A DNA stretch of 64,000 bases. Source: Phallusia mammillata (Eukaryota > Chordata > Ascidiacea > Phlebobranchia > Ascidiidae). The position numbers and the translations under genes are program-made. This document shows positions 38,239 to 51,200 of the stretch, piece by piece (position 1 is the first letter of the stretch; every line of letters begins with the position of its first letter). The stretch covers positions 1 to 64,000 of the forward strand of contig QLIY01000082.1 of NCBI GenBank assembly GCA_003260075.1, given 5' to 3'. The notes beneath the pieces are model-generated. The model saw only the letters and a program-made list of their open reading frames with translations. It was not told where the DNA came from and made no database searches.

Positions 38239-41200
38239 ATGACTACTGCCTTTTGCCAGCACCAGAATTTATCAAGTCGAAATTCTTTGCGAATATTTCA
38301 AAGCAACCCACCGCTGCCAGCTAAATGGATTTATGCCCCAACCGAAAAAGGCTGGTGGGACGAAGACGCAAAGGCAAGTATATATAAAGTCAATAGCAAT
38401 ATAATTAAAACTTTATCTAAACTCTACCCTGCGCAAAAACGTACACCCTAACAGTGACTTGCTAATGCGTTGAGCTTAGCTTCAACCGAATTTAAAACTG
38501 TAGTGGGACTGACAGTTCGCTAGGCTGTTGATGGATTGACAAACTAACCTTACCAGAGATGTAGAGGTTACTTTAACTGAGCAGGCAGGAAACGATGCTA
38601 CGAACTGGCAATAGAAAATCTGACATGATCAATAACAGCTGTTTCGCGGCAACCTATACAATGCCTGTACGTTTCAAAAACACAATAGCTTTGCAAAGCC
38701 TACAATTTACTTACTCATGAAATTTGGTGAATTTTCAGCGCCAGTTTGATTTAAAATTTGTTTTTTACACTTTTCTTGGCGATAAACATCTCTTTTTGGA
38801 GCCAATTAGACAAATATATTAGTCCTTTGCTACTGTATGAACAAATCCCTGACAAAAGCACATTCTAACACCTGCCATTGAAACAAGACTCCAGTGCTGT
38901 AATGCGGACAGCAGGGCCTGTGACAAGGCCAGATGACGCCTTCGATTGCGTCAGACAATAGAGAAAGGCTATGGCGTGGGCTTTTCACGTGTCGGTAAAC
39001 TGGCCTGGTTTGAAAGGTAAACAAACTCTTGCTCTTTGGCCTGAGAAAGAGGGCGGCGCCTTATCTGATTGGCTTAGGCGCTACACGCTTGGTTGAGCAC
39101 ACCGCTGCGGGCAAACAAAGAACCCGGGTTGCAGGTTTACACAGAAAGGGGCAACGGTTAACAGGGGCTGTAGATTTATAGCCCTAATACCGGCGGACTT
39201 TAAATCAATGTTTGACTTATTTATCGTACTGATAATGGCCAGCCACTTGCTTGTGACAAAAATGAATTTGCCAGAGAAAACGTGTACAACCTAACAACTT
39301 GTCAAGAACATTGTCTAGCTTTTCAATTTGACCTTATAGGTTTGAAACAGTGTGCACTGCCTTCCAAACACTTATCATGTATTGGCTCGACGCTTTTATA
39401 AAACGTTTTTGTTCGCGCAGATTTTGGATTTCGGGAAATTGGAAGATGAGATAATGAGAAATGTATTGGACGATGACGAAACAGACACGAAACGTTGTGA
39501 AAACACGCTTCTTAACTTTCCGTCGTTCAACTACATACCGCTGCCAATTCCTGATGGTCTAATCAAGTGAGAGTCGCTAAAACAAACAAGTGAATCACTT
39601 GGAAATAAAGCCCTTTACTTAGGATAAAATGCTCAACTACAAAATTTGCCAGCATCGACCGCTGTACGTGGGCTTATAACCCACTTAGGTATCAATAAGC
39701 GATTAATCAACTTTTTGAATCATCCTCTGTGCTCTAACATACTTTAATAAATCACCTATACTTGCGCGGAACTTCAGCTTTGAAAGGCTAAACCGGTCAA
39801 ATAATAACAACAAAAAACACCGCATAAACAGTTTTGCCCAAAACAAAGTTATCACATAAATATGCTGCGGTTAAGCTGGCACTAATGACCTGTTTTGCAA
39901 TATTCCTATTACCATTGGTGGGAATCAGCCGGTTCGTACCGGTTCCATAGAACTGTCTCACGAAATTGTATGAGATCAGCGAACCGGTTAGCATTACTGG
40001 TTACTGTCAATGGACTTTTTGCAACAGAACCGACTGAAAAATAAGACTTTTGTGATAGAACCAGCTGACAAAAAGTTGAATCCCACCACTGCCTATTACC
40101 AATTACCTGGCCTTATAACGTTTCCGAGTTAACTACGCTTTATTTCGTGTCAGCCACTGCCAGAAAAACACATGTTGTTTGAACGGAGCTGACAGACGCT
40201 TTACGTAGCAGGAAACGTTCTGCAAGACTGACCTCTCAAACACAAAATAACCGAACGCGTTTGACCTTTACGCACAATTGGTTGCTAAACAACTGTAAAA
40301 CTTTTTTGTGCACAGTGATCATTACCACAAACCTTTCCACTGCACAATCTGACTGTTGCGTCATAAGGCGTTGTACTAAACAGCAATATCGCATTGTAAT
40401 GCTTGTTGACACGGTAACACAAAATCCACACCGACCTTAGCCTCAACTCCCCAGCAATAACCGCAACTAGAGAGGCGATAGTCCGATTGGGTGTGACTCA
40501 TAATGCCTGAAGCTCCAGCCAACAACAATTGACGCATTTTGCCCCAAGGGCTTTCCGCTCAACTTCACCGCTTCGGTGTTTGGTTAAACCCTGGCCTAGT
40601 TGAGATGCGTTTTTGGCGAGCAACCCGGGATTAGAGCCGCAATTGCAGGGTAATGGATTTAACACTCCAGCGCCCACACTCTCTTTTAAAGGTCGAACCC
40701 GATTTTAAAGCTAAGACCTGGAGAAAGGCCGACGAACTTTAACCAAGCAGAAACGGCGAGACGGGCAACGCCCACAGGACAGCAAATTGCTTCATTTCCG
40801 TTCTACTCGGGTAAGTTTATGGTCACGTGTCTGGAGTCAACGCGCCATTGGCTGGATAATATGGTCATGTGACGTAAGCAAGTATAGTTCGGGAAGTTTT
40901 GATTCTAGGTGTTGTATAATAAACGCTTCAAGCAGTCGTAATCGTTCAAAAAGAGAATAGTTTGAGAGATGAGACAAAGAAATAATAACTAATTTTTAAT
41001 TTTCCTTTTATTCCCTCCAACAACTTTAACGTTTCCAGGCGTCCAACGCAGTGTTCCCTACCCCCAACAACCTGTCCGTCAGCTGCAAACCACCCAACGA
41101 CGCAACAGCCAGCTCGGAAAAGTTTGCAACTTGCCGCGTATTCCAGAATTCAGCGCCGCGACGCAACAACTGTTCCATTGCGACCACACGAACTTTGGGT

Positions 41201-41469
41201 ACTTCGGACAGGGGTACCAGACCCCAGCCCCCCCAGAGGGAAATCCCCCACCCATCCAATATGCACCCCTACCCCGTACGTCGTCAATTAGTTTTGAAAG
41301 TTTTTTGTCGTCGGCTGCACGGAACCCTCAAGCTCATCAAGAGCGTATGATGACGTCACTACAAGCCAATGACGTCATCGTCACACATCCGGTTGGGCAG
41401 GTTGATCGAAAGGACAGCAGGGGTAAGACTTTTGCTGAGATTGTGGCGAAGCCTAATGCCGTGTTTTAA
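38239..41469 (+). CDS. Predicted 232-aa protein of unknown function, three exons
   Basis: Exons 38239-38373, 39421-39566 and 41052-41469 join in phases 0 and 2 and sum to 699 bp. The first exon (MTTAFCQHQNLSSRNSLRIF ... KWIYAPTEKGWWDEDAK) ends at AAG|GCAAGT, a canonical GC-type donor. The second encodes ILDFGKLEDEIMRNVLDDDE and NYIPLPIPDGLI. The third is Gln/Pro-rich and probably disordered (GYQTPAPPEGNPPPIQYAPL, SFESFLSSAARNPQ), ending KTFAEIVAKPNAVF. No transmembrane segment, signal peptide or known domain was recognised. AATAAA lies at 41592. It is divergent from UCP. The third-exon acceptor was chosen because only it preserves the frame. Confidence 0.6.
39913..40091. mobile_element. MITE, CAGTGGTGGGATTCAGC family
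   Basis: Starts cattggtgggaatcagcc and ends aatcccaccactg, with a perfect 8-bp duplication CCTATTAC on both sides (39905-39912, 40092-40099). Related copies lie at 49762-50106 and 55533-55644. Intronic in the 38239 gene. Confidence 0.85.
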
Positions 41470-41591
41470 ACTTTTATTTCTGCTTGCTTGTACAGCACAG
41501 ACCGTTCCCCGGTCATTTTGATAACTTTCCTCGTACTGTGTTGTGCGTATTTTTTTCGCCCACGTGCAATTAGTCTTAGGTTATTGATCAA

Positions 41592-41597
41592 AATAAA
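41592..41597 (+). terminator. Candidate poly(A) signal for the 38239 gene
   Basis: AATAAA 123 bases beyond the stop codon at 41467-41469. Confidence 0.45.
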
Positions 41598-44500
41598 AAT
41601 CTAAACGCCATATAGAGTGTGGTTATGTTCTGGAATGGATAGTTCAACATGAGGCAAACCTTTGGAAGATAAACCTAAACGAAAACCAAAATAAAGTGAC
41701 TGCAAAGCAACGTCCTTAAGGTATTCATCCATGCATTCATAGACGGATAAGGTTCTAATCAGACAAACAAATATAAATATCACGCAGATCATCACCTCAA
41801 TGGCCCCAACAACAATTTCATACCAATTTTTTTCTTAACTCGAAATTTTACTCCATAACAAACGTACCAAATTTGCTTACTGCTTTTTACATGCAAATGA
41901 TGCAAAACAGGCTATAGACAAGCATCTGACTCAGTCCGAACCTAACTCGTATTGCTATGACAGATTTAAAGCAACGTTATGACACGCTGTGACGAGTGGT
42001 GGGCGTTTACGCTAATCGTGACGCCCTTTAAGAGTCATGTGAGGTTTGAAATTTTGATACTATGTCTGGCTCGTGTGTTACAATGTACGCAACGGCCGGG
42101 TTTGTGTATCAGCTGCAGGACAAAGACACATAATGACCTATTGTTAACAATGCAATGGTCTGCACATGATTCATTAAATCGTCACTGTAACAGAGATATA
42201 TTATGTTGTACTGCTTATTTGCAAGCTTCTTATTCGAAAATATGTCACGTAAAAAAATAACTTATATATACCTGTTTAGGCCACACATGAGTAAAATAAG
42301 TTTTTTATATTGTTCAGACAATTTTAGAGCCTTAAAAAATGGAAATTAAAACAAAATTCTACAAACTGCTTATAAATGTATCCGCAAACATACGAATATG
42401 CAACCTTTTCACTTCAAATAGTACACAATTTTACTTTACGCATAAATTCAGTTGATCTGTACCTAGGGCTGACATAGTTTAAAACCTGCTCGTTGACTGC
42501 GTGACTGGCTGAAATAAAAGCAATGATCAGATGAGTTGAGGAGGCGGTACAGTCAATTTGTCATGCCCAGAGAACGACGCCCACTGATTCAGCCAATCAC
42601 AGGCCAGATAGACCAGTATAACTGGTGCGTCATAGGCGTTACGCCCCCAGAAGACACACGCGTCAGATTTTTAGCCAATAAGAATCGACCCAAAAACTGG
42701 CGTGAGAAAAGCAGTGGCTAAATTTGCGACAAACATATATTTCCGGATTTGGTGCAAAGTTTATGTGGTTTTGGTTCCTTTTTTAAAGATTGGTTCCTTT
42801 TTTGACAATTTGTCGTGTCATCCTATATAATACAAGTAAAAAACGACACAGTATAACATGGTACCGAATACCGACTATTTTCACCCTTGCGTCCAATATT
42901 TGTAATATCCTCGTCGTGGTATTTTAAAACTTATAACATTTTATAACTAGTGTTTCATGAAAAGGTTGTTACAGTTACATTTATTTTGTTTTTATGCCAT
43001 GTTTGGGTAAGTTATTTTCGAAAATGATGAATGTTTTGACCGATAGAAGCTAAAATTAGTATAATGCAATAACACTGCTTACAAATATACAAATACGTGT
43101 TTCTTAAAACACGGTCTGACATACATATTTAATAGTACACATGTCCATGTACAGTCTTATGGGTTGAAGCAGTGATTCTCAACCTTTTTAATTTGTCGGG
43201 GCCAAAGGTAGTTTTTCAAGTGTGTGAGGAGCCGCAAAAAACGAATTAAAACAAAGAATGCAGGTGAACAGGTAACGTTTCTTTTTTAATAACACTTCTC
43301 TGCAGAAAGCTTTTTGATTCTGGCTTATGAGAAACAATACAATAAACAATTATAATCTTTGGTGATTTTCTGAGGTCTGCAAACTAAGTAGTTGAGAGCC
43401 GCGGTTGATAATAATCACTGCTTTAAAGATAACTTGACAACTTGAAGGGAATTAGCGCGTATAACAAACGAACTCGGTTGAACTCCGCCATATGTTGCGA
43501 CCTAAGCGGGATTACCAATGAACTTTGACCTACTTAGTGTTGTGCAATGACAGATAATACGAAGTAAGACCATTTAAGTCTGTACCGCAAGGAGGGAACT
43601 ATGATAACAAGCTTTGTTAATCCCAAGTGGTTTGAAATATGACGACACTTGAATGATTATGACGAACATTTAATTTTTTTTATTTTAGATTTATGTATCT
43701 ATTGAGCTACAACAAATTTGAACGCGCTTTGGTTTATGTTTCGAAAACAGCTAAGACTTTTAAATTTTAGTTTTATAAATCTATTAGGCAACAGAAAAAT
43801 GTAAAAGCTTTTTATTTCATATTTCATAAACACTTGATAACTTAAATTTCAGTTTTACATATCCATTGGGCTGCAGCAAATTTTAAAGCGTTTTATTTGC
43901 ATTTTTTAACATCCCTATTAGTTTCACAATTAATACCAATGCTAAAGCCATGGTAATAGAAGTAAACATCCCTATACACAACGTATTTATGTATCATTTT
44001 CCCATTCACACGTCAATTTCATTCACCGAGCGTAATCAACACATCTCAACCAACGTCATAAACACGTACAATGGCCTTTGTTTAATAATATCGTTTTACA
44101 TCAGACATTTTCTCCGGTCTTATTAGGTTACAGTACATGAGTACAACGTCAAATAGGTTGCACGTGTTAGGATGAACACATTTTATTCAGTTTGTCATCT
44201 AGTTTCAATTTGTTCAACTGCTTTAGTTAGCCTATCTTCTTCCTAAAATTTTGTCTGGGGCGCGAAAAACGTTTGAGCTATATACATTAGCAATTGATTT
44301 AAGACAGTCCAGGCAATTGCAGCACAAAAGAACTATCAACGAAAAAAATTAGAAGGAACGACTGCTATACCTTAATTAATATGCAACATTTTTATTTTTA
44401 CTGTACACCTAAAAAGCAATTGTTTTAAAACCGCTTAGAAGCATAAAAAGATAACTTCGGTCTGAGATTTATACACACACTCTATATATTTCTAAAATTC

Positions 44501-47500
44501 AGCTACTTACAAACTATCGACCATTAAGCCTTTTACAACGAATGCCGAATGCCTTTGCAACAAATGACAGCAGAGATATACCCTTGTCAATTTGCATACT
44601 TTTACAAAACAAAGCATTCCGTGCGATCTATGATGGCGGGAAATACGTAACTAAACACACGGAAAACTTTCGCTGAGTGTTTAAAACTTTTCCATTTCGG
44701 AACCCAAAAACAAAACAATTGTGCAATTTGTAGGTCTGAATTACATGACTTAACATAAAAACACCACGTTAAGGGGAGTCTGTTCAATGAAGACGAAAGT
44801 GTAATTGAATATCAGAAAAGCCTTAGCTGGTAGTTTCAAAGTTTTCCAGCCCGAAACCAAAACAGGACTAATGCGCAATTTGTAGACGTCAACAGTTTAC
44901 ACATTTACATACTTAATTAGTTAGGATAATAACGCCACACAGAGAGGAACCTGTATAACGACGGAAGGAAGAAAAACTGAATACATGGAAAACTTTGGCC
45001 GTTTTCTGTTTTTGTTTCAAAACCGTAAACAAGCCAACGCGGAGAATTTACGTACTTTACAACAAAGCATTATAGGGGAATCTATGTGCGTAGGAGACGT
45101 AACAAAAACCAGAGTAAACCCGAAATTAAGGGTATTGTTTGTACATTTCATCACAAACTTTAACAACGTAGTTTCGCTACCTTAACGCCTGCACTCAACC
45201 CAGGACTCGCATTGTTCATTATAGTGATTGCATTGCAATGAATGAGAATGCAAAATTTATGTAAAAATAAGCTACACTAGCCAATACGGCGCATCTCTTG
45301 TAAACCAGATGCACTGCTGAGACCTTATAGGTCAAAACAGTGTGCACTGTCTGCAGCTTGTTAAGTAAAATTTGTTTTGTGATTTTGAACGGCAAAAATC
45401 ATTGAAAACTGTTTTTATAATGCCGCTAATTCTTACTGTGGCAAAAGTTAGGTGGCAAAATGTATAAAAAACATACGCATGTCTGAACTCTGCATAACGC
45501 ACATCGCTTTTAAGTTTATTTTAGGCCAGTAGATCGCAAATTAATTGAAATCGTCAGTTTAGAAAAATTGCAGGTCATTTTTGCAAGTTGAGGCCGTTCA
45601 TTGGGTAACTGTGACACAACAATGGCTGTTTATCTTGGCGGAACAACAGGGGCGTCGACCTGGGGGCTCAAAGTAGTTAAACTGCTGACTCCGTTGAAAT
45701 TTCGGAACTTGCCCAGGTTGCGAAATGCGAGCCGGCGAACAAAGAAACACGCCCACGCTCTCGACCAATCACAGACAAGCCGACACGAATCACGTGGGCA
45801 CCGCCTATTGTCGGCGATAAAACAGGAATAACAGGATTCCGGATTTCGCAATCGTTTTTCGTCACCAGGATGAATGCAAATACAAAACACGCCATTCAAA
45901 CGCTATGTGGGTTCGATAAACAGGTTTCATGTAAAACTTAGTTGGTCAAAATGTCCAGCATTTGGTGTATGTATGGGAATAATTGACTGCCGGCGGTGAA
46001 AGGTTTGGGCCCACAAAAATCGCTATTTACACGTTAATGAAATGTGAAACAATGCAAAATACATACATTATAAAGCGTGTCACGTTAAAACATTAAAAAT
46101 GTAAACTGTTTAAACCTATTTTTTTACGAAATTTTGATCAAAATGTTGTTTAATTAACATGATCTATTCAACAGAAAGCTTTTATTTTCAATACATTTAT
46201 AATCCTTCAGCAAAGCAATTGCTTTAGCCGGCCAAGCCCGGTTTTAACAAAGAACGCTACGTCATACCAGACCCGCCCATTTCGCGAGTCAGGCAACCAA
46301 TCAGAAGGCAGGTTCTTGCACAACCGCTTTCAGCACGTACACACTGTTTAACAGGCTCAATGTAGCAACTGATGTGTCACAATTCAGCAAAATTTGCCAT
46401 GTTAAAGCAAATTGAGCTGGTTATCATGGACATAGTGACCGTTTAAATACATTAACGCCCATAATTAGGATGCATGACATAAGAAAGCTTACATTATTCA
46501 GCAATATGTAATTTCCAACAAAAAGTCAACTGAAATTCATGTTATTTCACAATTTTGTGTAGAATCCAGCATCTAAGCAACACTACTGTATAATTATGTG
46601 TTAATTTACTAGATACAGTTTGTGCTATGACTTCTTAAACTCTCCCAAAGCAATAACCATAATAGCTATCTGACTTAATTAGGGTATTACATTACAATAT
46701 TTACATTCACATAAAATTATACAACACAAAACTTACCCTTTTTCTTTCATTATCCGTAGAATTCGCAAATACAAAAGCAAATTGAATAAATTCCTAAAAA
46801 CATAATTGACATATAATTAGGGCCTTTACATTTACAATGTTGTCATTACTATTTAACAGTCTCTAGATTGTCTAGAAACCTAAAACTGTACGAAAAGTTA
46901 CTCAAAGAAGTTGGTCAACATTTAGTAAAGCGAAACCCTTGTACCTAACGATCCAATTCCTATATATAGCTTTTGTAATCGCAAATTGAACTGCACTGAA
47001 ACCCACCAAATTTCCTGCAACGCAAGCAATTAGACTGTGTTGTCACAATCGAACCATCATGACGTCATTCGAGAGAAGAGTTCGAAGGTCGAAAAGAAAA
47101 AGGCGCGCTGCTCATTCAAGTGTGGCGGTGCGAATTAATTATTTTTCTTTAGACAACAGAATACTTAATTTGAAGGATTTAAATTTTGGGAAATTTTTTA
47201 AGCTTTTTTTATTGGGGTGGTTTTGCTAAATGATGACCATACCAACACATATGGATTAATTTGTGCAAGTGGACAACATGACCAATTTGGTGTAGCCTAC
47301 ATGTACACCCATGATCGCTTCATGTTTTTAGGGACTTGGATTAATAATATTGTTAGGGGACGCTAAGAACATCACAAATTTGTGACACAAAAATGATTAT
47401 TACATGCTGTGTTGGACCGCAGTAGCTACAAACCATGTTAATTCTAAAAGCACAAAGTTGTGGACAGAAAGTAGACTACAAAAGTAAACAACATTTTTTT

Positions 47501-47800
47501 TGCACCTTGCAAATGGCCTCTTAGCACATCTAAAACATATTTAGAAAGCGTGCTTCAAGCAAGTTTACTCGTTCTGATAGATTCAAACCAAGTTTGTCAA
47601 CAATGAAATCCACCATGGCATTTTATTCGACCAGACTGCAGGTCCTGAAAACCTACTTACAACAATAGCTTCCAACCCAGAACTCTGGAGGTGCTTCAGA
47701 ACGCAGAAATTTTTGAAGCAAATTTGTAAATACATGTTTAGACATACTGTATGCCCGAACAAGACCATAAAAAGGGTCCGTTGTACCTAAGTCTGTTTCA
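41598..47800. other. Large intergenic region without a supported gene
   Basis: About 6.2 kb. It contains a MITE remnant (43170-43420), a fragment of the palindromic MITE (45310-45357) and three short GC-richer patches with CCAATCA boxes (42586, 45762, 46296). A 57-codon frame from 47058 (MTSFERRVRRSKRKRRAA) has a basic start but no continuing exon. Tissue-specific or noncoding transcripts cannot be excluded. Confidence 0.5.
43170..43420. mobile_element. hAT (Buster-type) MITE remnant
   Basis: The ends CAGTGATTCTCAACC and ATAATCACTG are imperfect, and the target duplication has eroded. Confidence 0.55.
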
Positions 47801-48037
47801 ACTGCCTCTTTATTTCTTCTGCTGGGCAACATAATTAAGTCGTGTTTTTTTACAAATGTATTGTGTCCATAAAATACAAAACATAAACGCTCACAACATT
47901 CGCCTGGAAAAGAAGGAAAGAATCATTCTACAGCAAGATGACAGGTAAGGAAAGAAATTCTCTATGATGCAGAAGCCTCGTACATGTGGCAGTGTTCAAT
48001 AAAGACAGATCCAATAATCCAAAGTTGACCGGGAGCT

Positions 48038-48253
48038 TCAGAAATCACTGTCAGCCTCGCTGTCGGAAAACGTGTACTTGGCCTGTTTCCGTTGCCTTGC
48101 CGACACAACACGTGGTTTCACGTCGATGACGTCACTTCCGGAGTCTCCCCCTTCGAAGCTGCTTGCTCCGGAAGCTTCTGATTCCTCATCTATAACATCC
48201 TCTTCATCGTCTGACCATGCGTTCTTCTTCTTCTGTGTCTTTTTGCCTCTTGG
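48038..48253 (-). CDS. TOP2: TOP2 last exon
   Basis: Encodes [17 protein letters not shown], a Ser/Gly stretch and the end [19 protein letters not shown], similar to the conserved basic-acidic C-terminal ends of metazoan TOP2. Stop TGA at 48040-48038. Confidence 0.85.
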   Translation of the reverse strand, partial: PRGKKTQKKKNAWSDDEEDVIDEESEASGASSFEGGDSGSDVIDVKPRVVSARQRKQAKYTFSDSEADSDF

Positions 48254-51200
48254 CTGGTTTGAGTTGAAAATATTTAATCAGATGAACAAAAAGTGAAAAC
48301 ATTGATGGAAGACTACATACGGATCTGTTCATAAGTTGGACGGTGAAAATAAATGTAAATAATGTTTTTTACGTCTAATGGGCCGTTGTATACACCATTA
48401 AATTGCTGGAAGAGTCTTTGTGAAGTATAAAAATGTACTTTTTGAGACACAGGGACATAAAATAGTCTCCTAAAAAACTTGATTAGAAATCAGTGGTATG
48501 TAAGACATAAAGATGTTTATCTTTTTAATGGGTATGTAAGTAGTTCCTTCAGTGTTTTACCTCGCGCAAATGTCTTAAAAGAACCAACATGTTGAGAAAG
48601 CCTGCCCTAAAACAATGGGCCTTTAACACCCAAGCTAAAGGTTTGGAGAAGACATAGCAGTCTGGGGCATTCCTAAAGTTTAAGAACCACTGCTTATTTA
48701 ATGTACTGCACCTTGGAGGCTGGTTTGGGTTCGGCCGGCTTGGTCGTTTTTTTCTTGCTGGCAGCGACTTTTGCAACTTCTGTTCATGGAAACAAATTGT
48801 TGGTTAACATTGCAAAGTTCAATTTAAACTAAAAACGATTCCCCACTTACTTTTTGGTCTCGAAGCAGCATCGCTATCACTCGTCTTGTTGCTCTGCAGT
48901 TTTCTCCGCTTGGTGGGGCCCTTCACCTGAGTTTTCTGAAGTCGCAGGGGGTAAAAAATTAAGTCAAGTAAATAAATGTATGTTAATGTCATTCAAAGTG
49001 TTGCATTTTGCAAGTAAAAACAAGGACATGCGACTTTTACTGGTGAACATTTACCATAATTATTTTAATTATTTAATGTTTTTTTACCTAATAGTTTGTG
49101 TGGCTTACAATCAAGTACATATGGTGCGGTAAAAAGGTGTCAGTGTTATTTAAATAGTATTTAATATTTTTTGAAACAGGTGTATGCTACAAAACAATCT
49201 GCTGCTCGGTTTCACTAATCTGTAGAAAATATACATACAATAAAAAAACATATTCTCACTTTTTCTGGCTTCTTGATTCCCATAATTGTGTCCCAGTCCG
49301 CCTTGTCTTCAGCAGATTCCACCTCAGCCTCTTCAGATTCAGTTCTATAAAGAAAAATAAAGATTGTTTAAAATGAGCAATACCTGGCATTCCCATAGAT
49401 AAAATAAGCACCGATCAATCTTTTTTCTATTTGTATAAGAAAGCGACATTTGGAAAAAATCAGTTTTAAATATTTAACATTTGGCTGCTCCTATTTTTGT
49501 AGAAATCATGTTTATGTATTTTGTATTTTTAAGAATAAAGTTGCTTAACAGTGCTATTTTGTGATACACCGAAACATTGCTGACACATTAACCCTCCCCA
49601 CCCTGTTGACATCTGGTTCTTAGCGGCAAAAATATCATCGTTCCTGGCATTGCTATCTTCATCATCAGAAATCAGGGTAGTGTGTTTCTCTGTAACAAAT
49701 GTAAATTTATTAGAAGTAGCAAACCAGTTGGGTTGGCACTGGTTTATCATTGAGATCAAACTAGTGGTGGGATTCAGCAGGTTCGCACCGGTCTGATAGA
49801 ACCGTCTCACGAAATTTTATGAGATCAGCGAACCGGTTAGCATTACTGGTTACTGTCAATTGACTTTTTGTAACAGAACCGGCTAAAAAATATGACTTTC
49901 GTGAATTCAGTGTTTTTCAAAGGTGTTTTTCTCCAGCGGTTTCCCAAAATTTGGACTTGCAATTCGTTTAAGCAAATATGGCTATTTTTGGTATTTAAAT
50001 GAAACACTTGCGGTCTCTTAAAACTACTTAAATGACCCAATCCAAACCTTAAAAAAAACCTGTTCGTGATAGAACTGGCTGACAAAAAATTTGAATCCCA
50101 CCACTGGATCAAACTGACAAAAAGTTAACTAACAATTTGAAACTCCAGCCTGTGGACGAAACCGGCTTGCAAAACAAGATGGATTTATTTAACAAAGCTG
50201 CAAGTGTTTAACATAATTTCCATTTTGGTTTGCACAAATTGACAAAAACTCCTGTATAAAACAGGTCAAGGTTTTGTTATAATAACCGACATACTTTTCA
50301 AGTTTGGTTTGAAATCCATTCCTGACGACTCTGAATCGCTATCCATTAAAATCTTTGTAACTTTCTGTTGAGATTTTAGTTTAAATGTCAGTTTACTTTG
50401 CTTGGTTCCCTTTTTCTTCTCTTTTTCGGCTGAAAATATTAACAAATTAAATGGATTACCCATCATCCAATCATCTACCATATATATTTAATTGTAAATT
50501 GTGGCTCATTAAGTTTTCACTCCACAGTTTTTGCATTACATTTCTAATGTCATGTCAAATATAGACATTTACTTGAAATAAGGTCAATCATATTTTCTAA
50601 AAAAACAACTTAGGTATAAGGACTTAATGGCGAACCCTCACTAAAAATTATGCAAAAAATTCACTTTACCTGATTTTTGGATTCTGCTCATCAATGATGG
50701 GGGTTGATCCATGTCCATTTCATCTTCTGCAAAAACAATAAAAAGTAAGATACACATTGAGTATGTGATAAATAAAGCAAATAGTTTGGGCTATCTGTAT
50801 TTCTCTTTTAAAAGTTTAGTCAAGTGAAAACAACTTCCATTCATCACCCTTTTTTGGTTTATTTACTCTTCGGCTTCACTGGAGCTGTGTAAAGCCAATA
50901 CCTATGATTAGACAAATCCTAACAGCCATTAACATTGTACCACTTGACATAAAATTGACGAAATATTCTTGTTCAACTGACAACCGAGATTATCCAAATC
51001 AAACCTAAAACTTAAAAGTTTTTTTCATAATTAACCAAACTTAAATAATTACCAGCTATTCAGTACCAGTATGTCATAAAACCGAACATGCCAATAACCA
51101 GAACAGCCTGTATTACCACAAAACTAAACAAACAAAACCTGGAGTAATTTCTTTTTCCTCTTCATCAGCATTTTTGAAATATTCGTCGAGTTTTTTCACG

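Noticed and set aside
47058..47231. Short basic frame MTSFERRVRRSKRKRRAA as a new gene
   Set aside because: There is only one possible exon of 57 codons with no convincing downstream exon or conservation visible; it is noted in the intergenic entry only.
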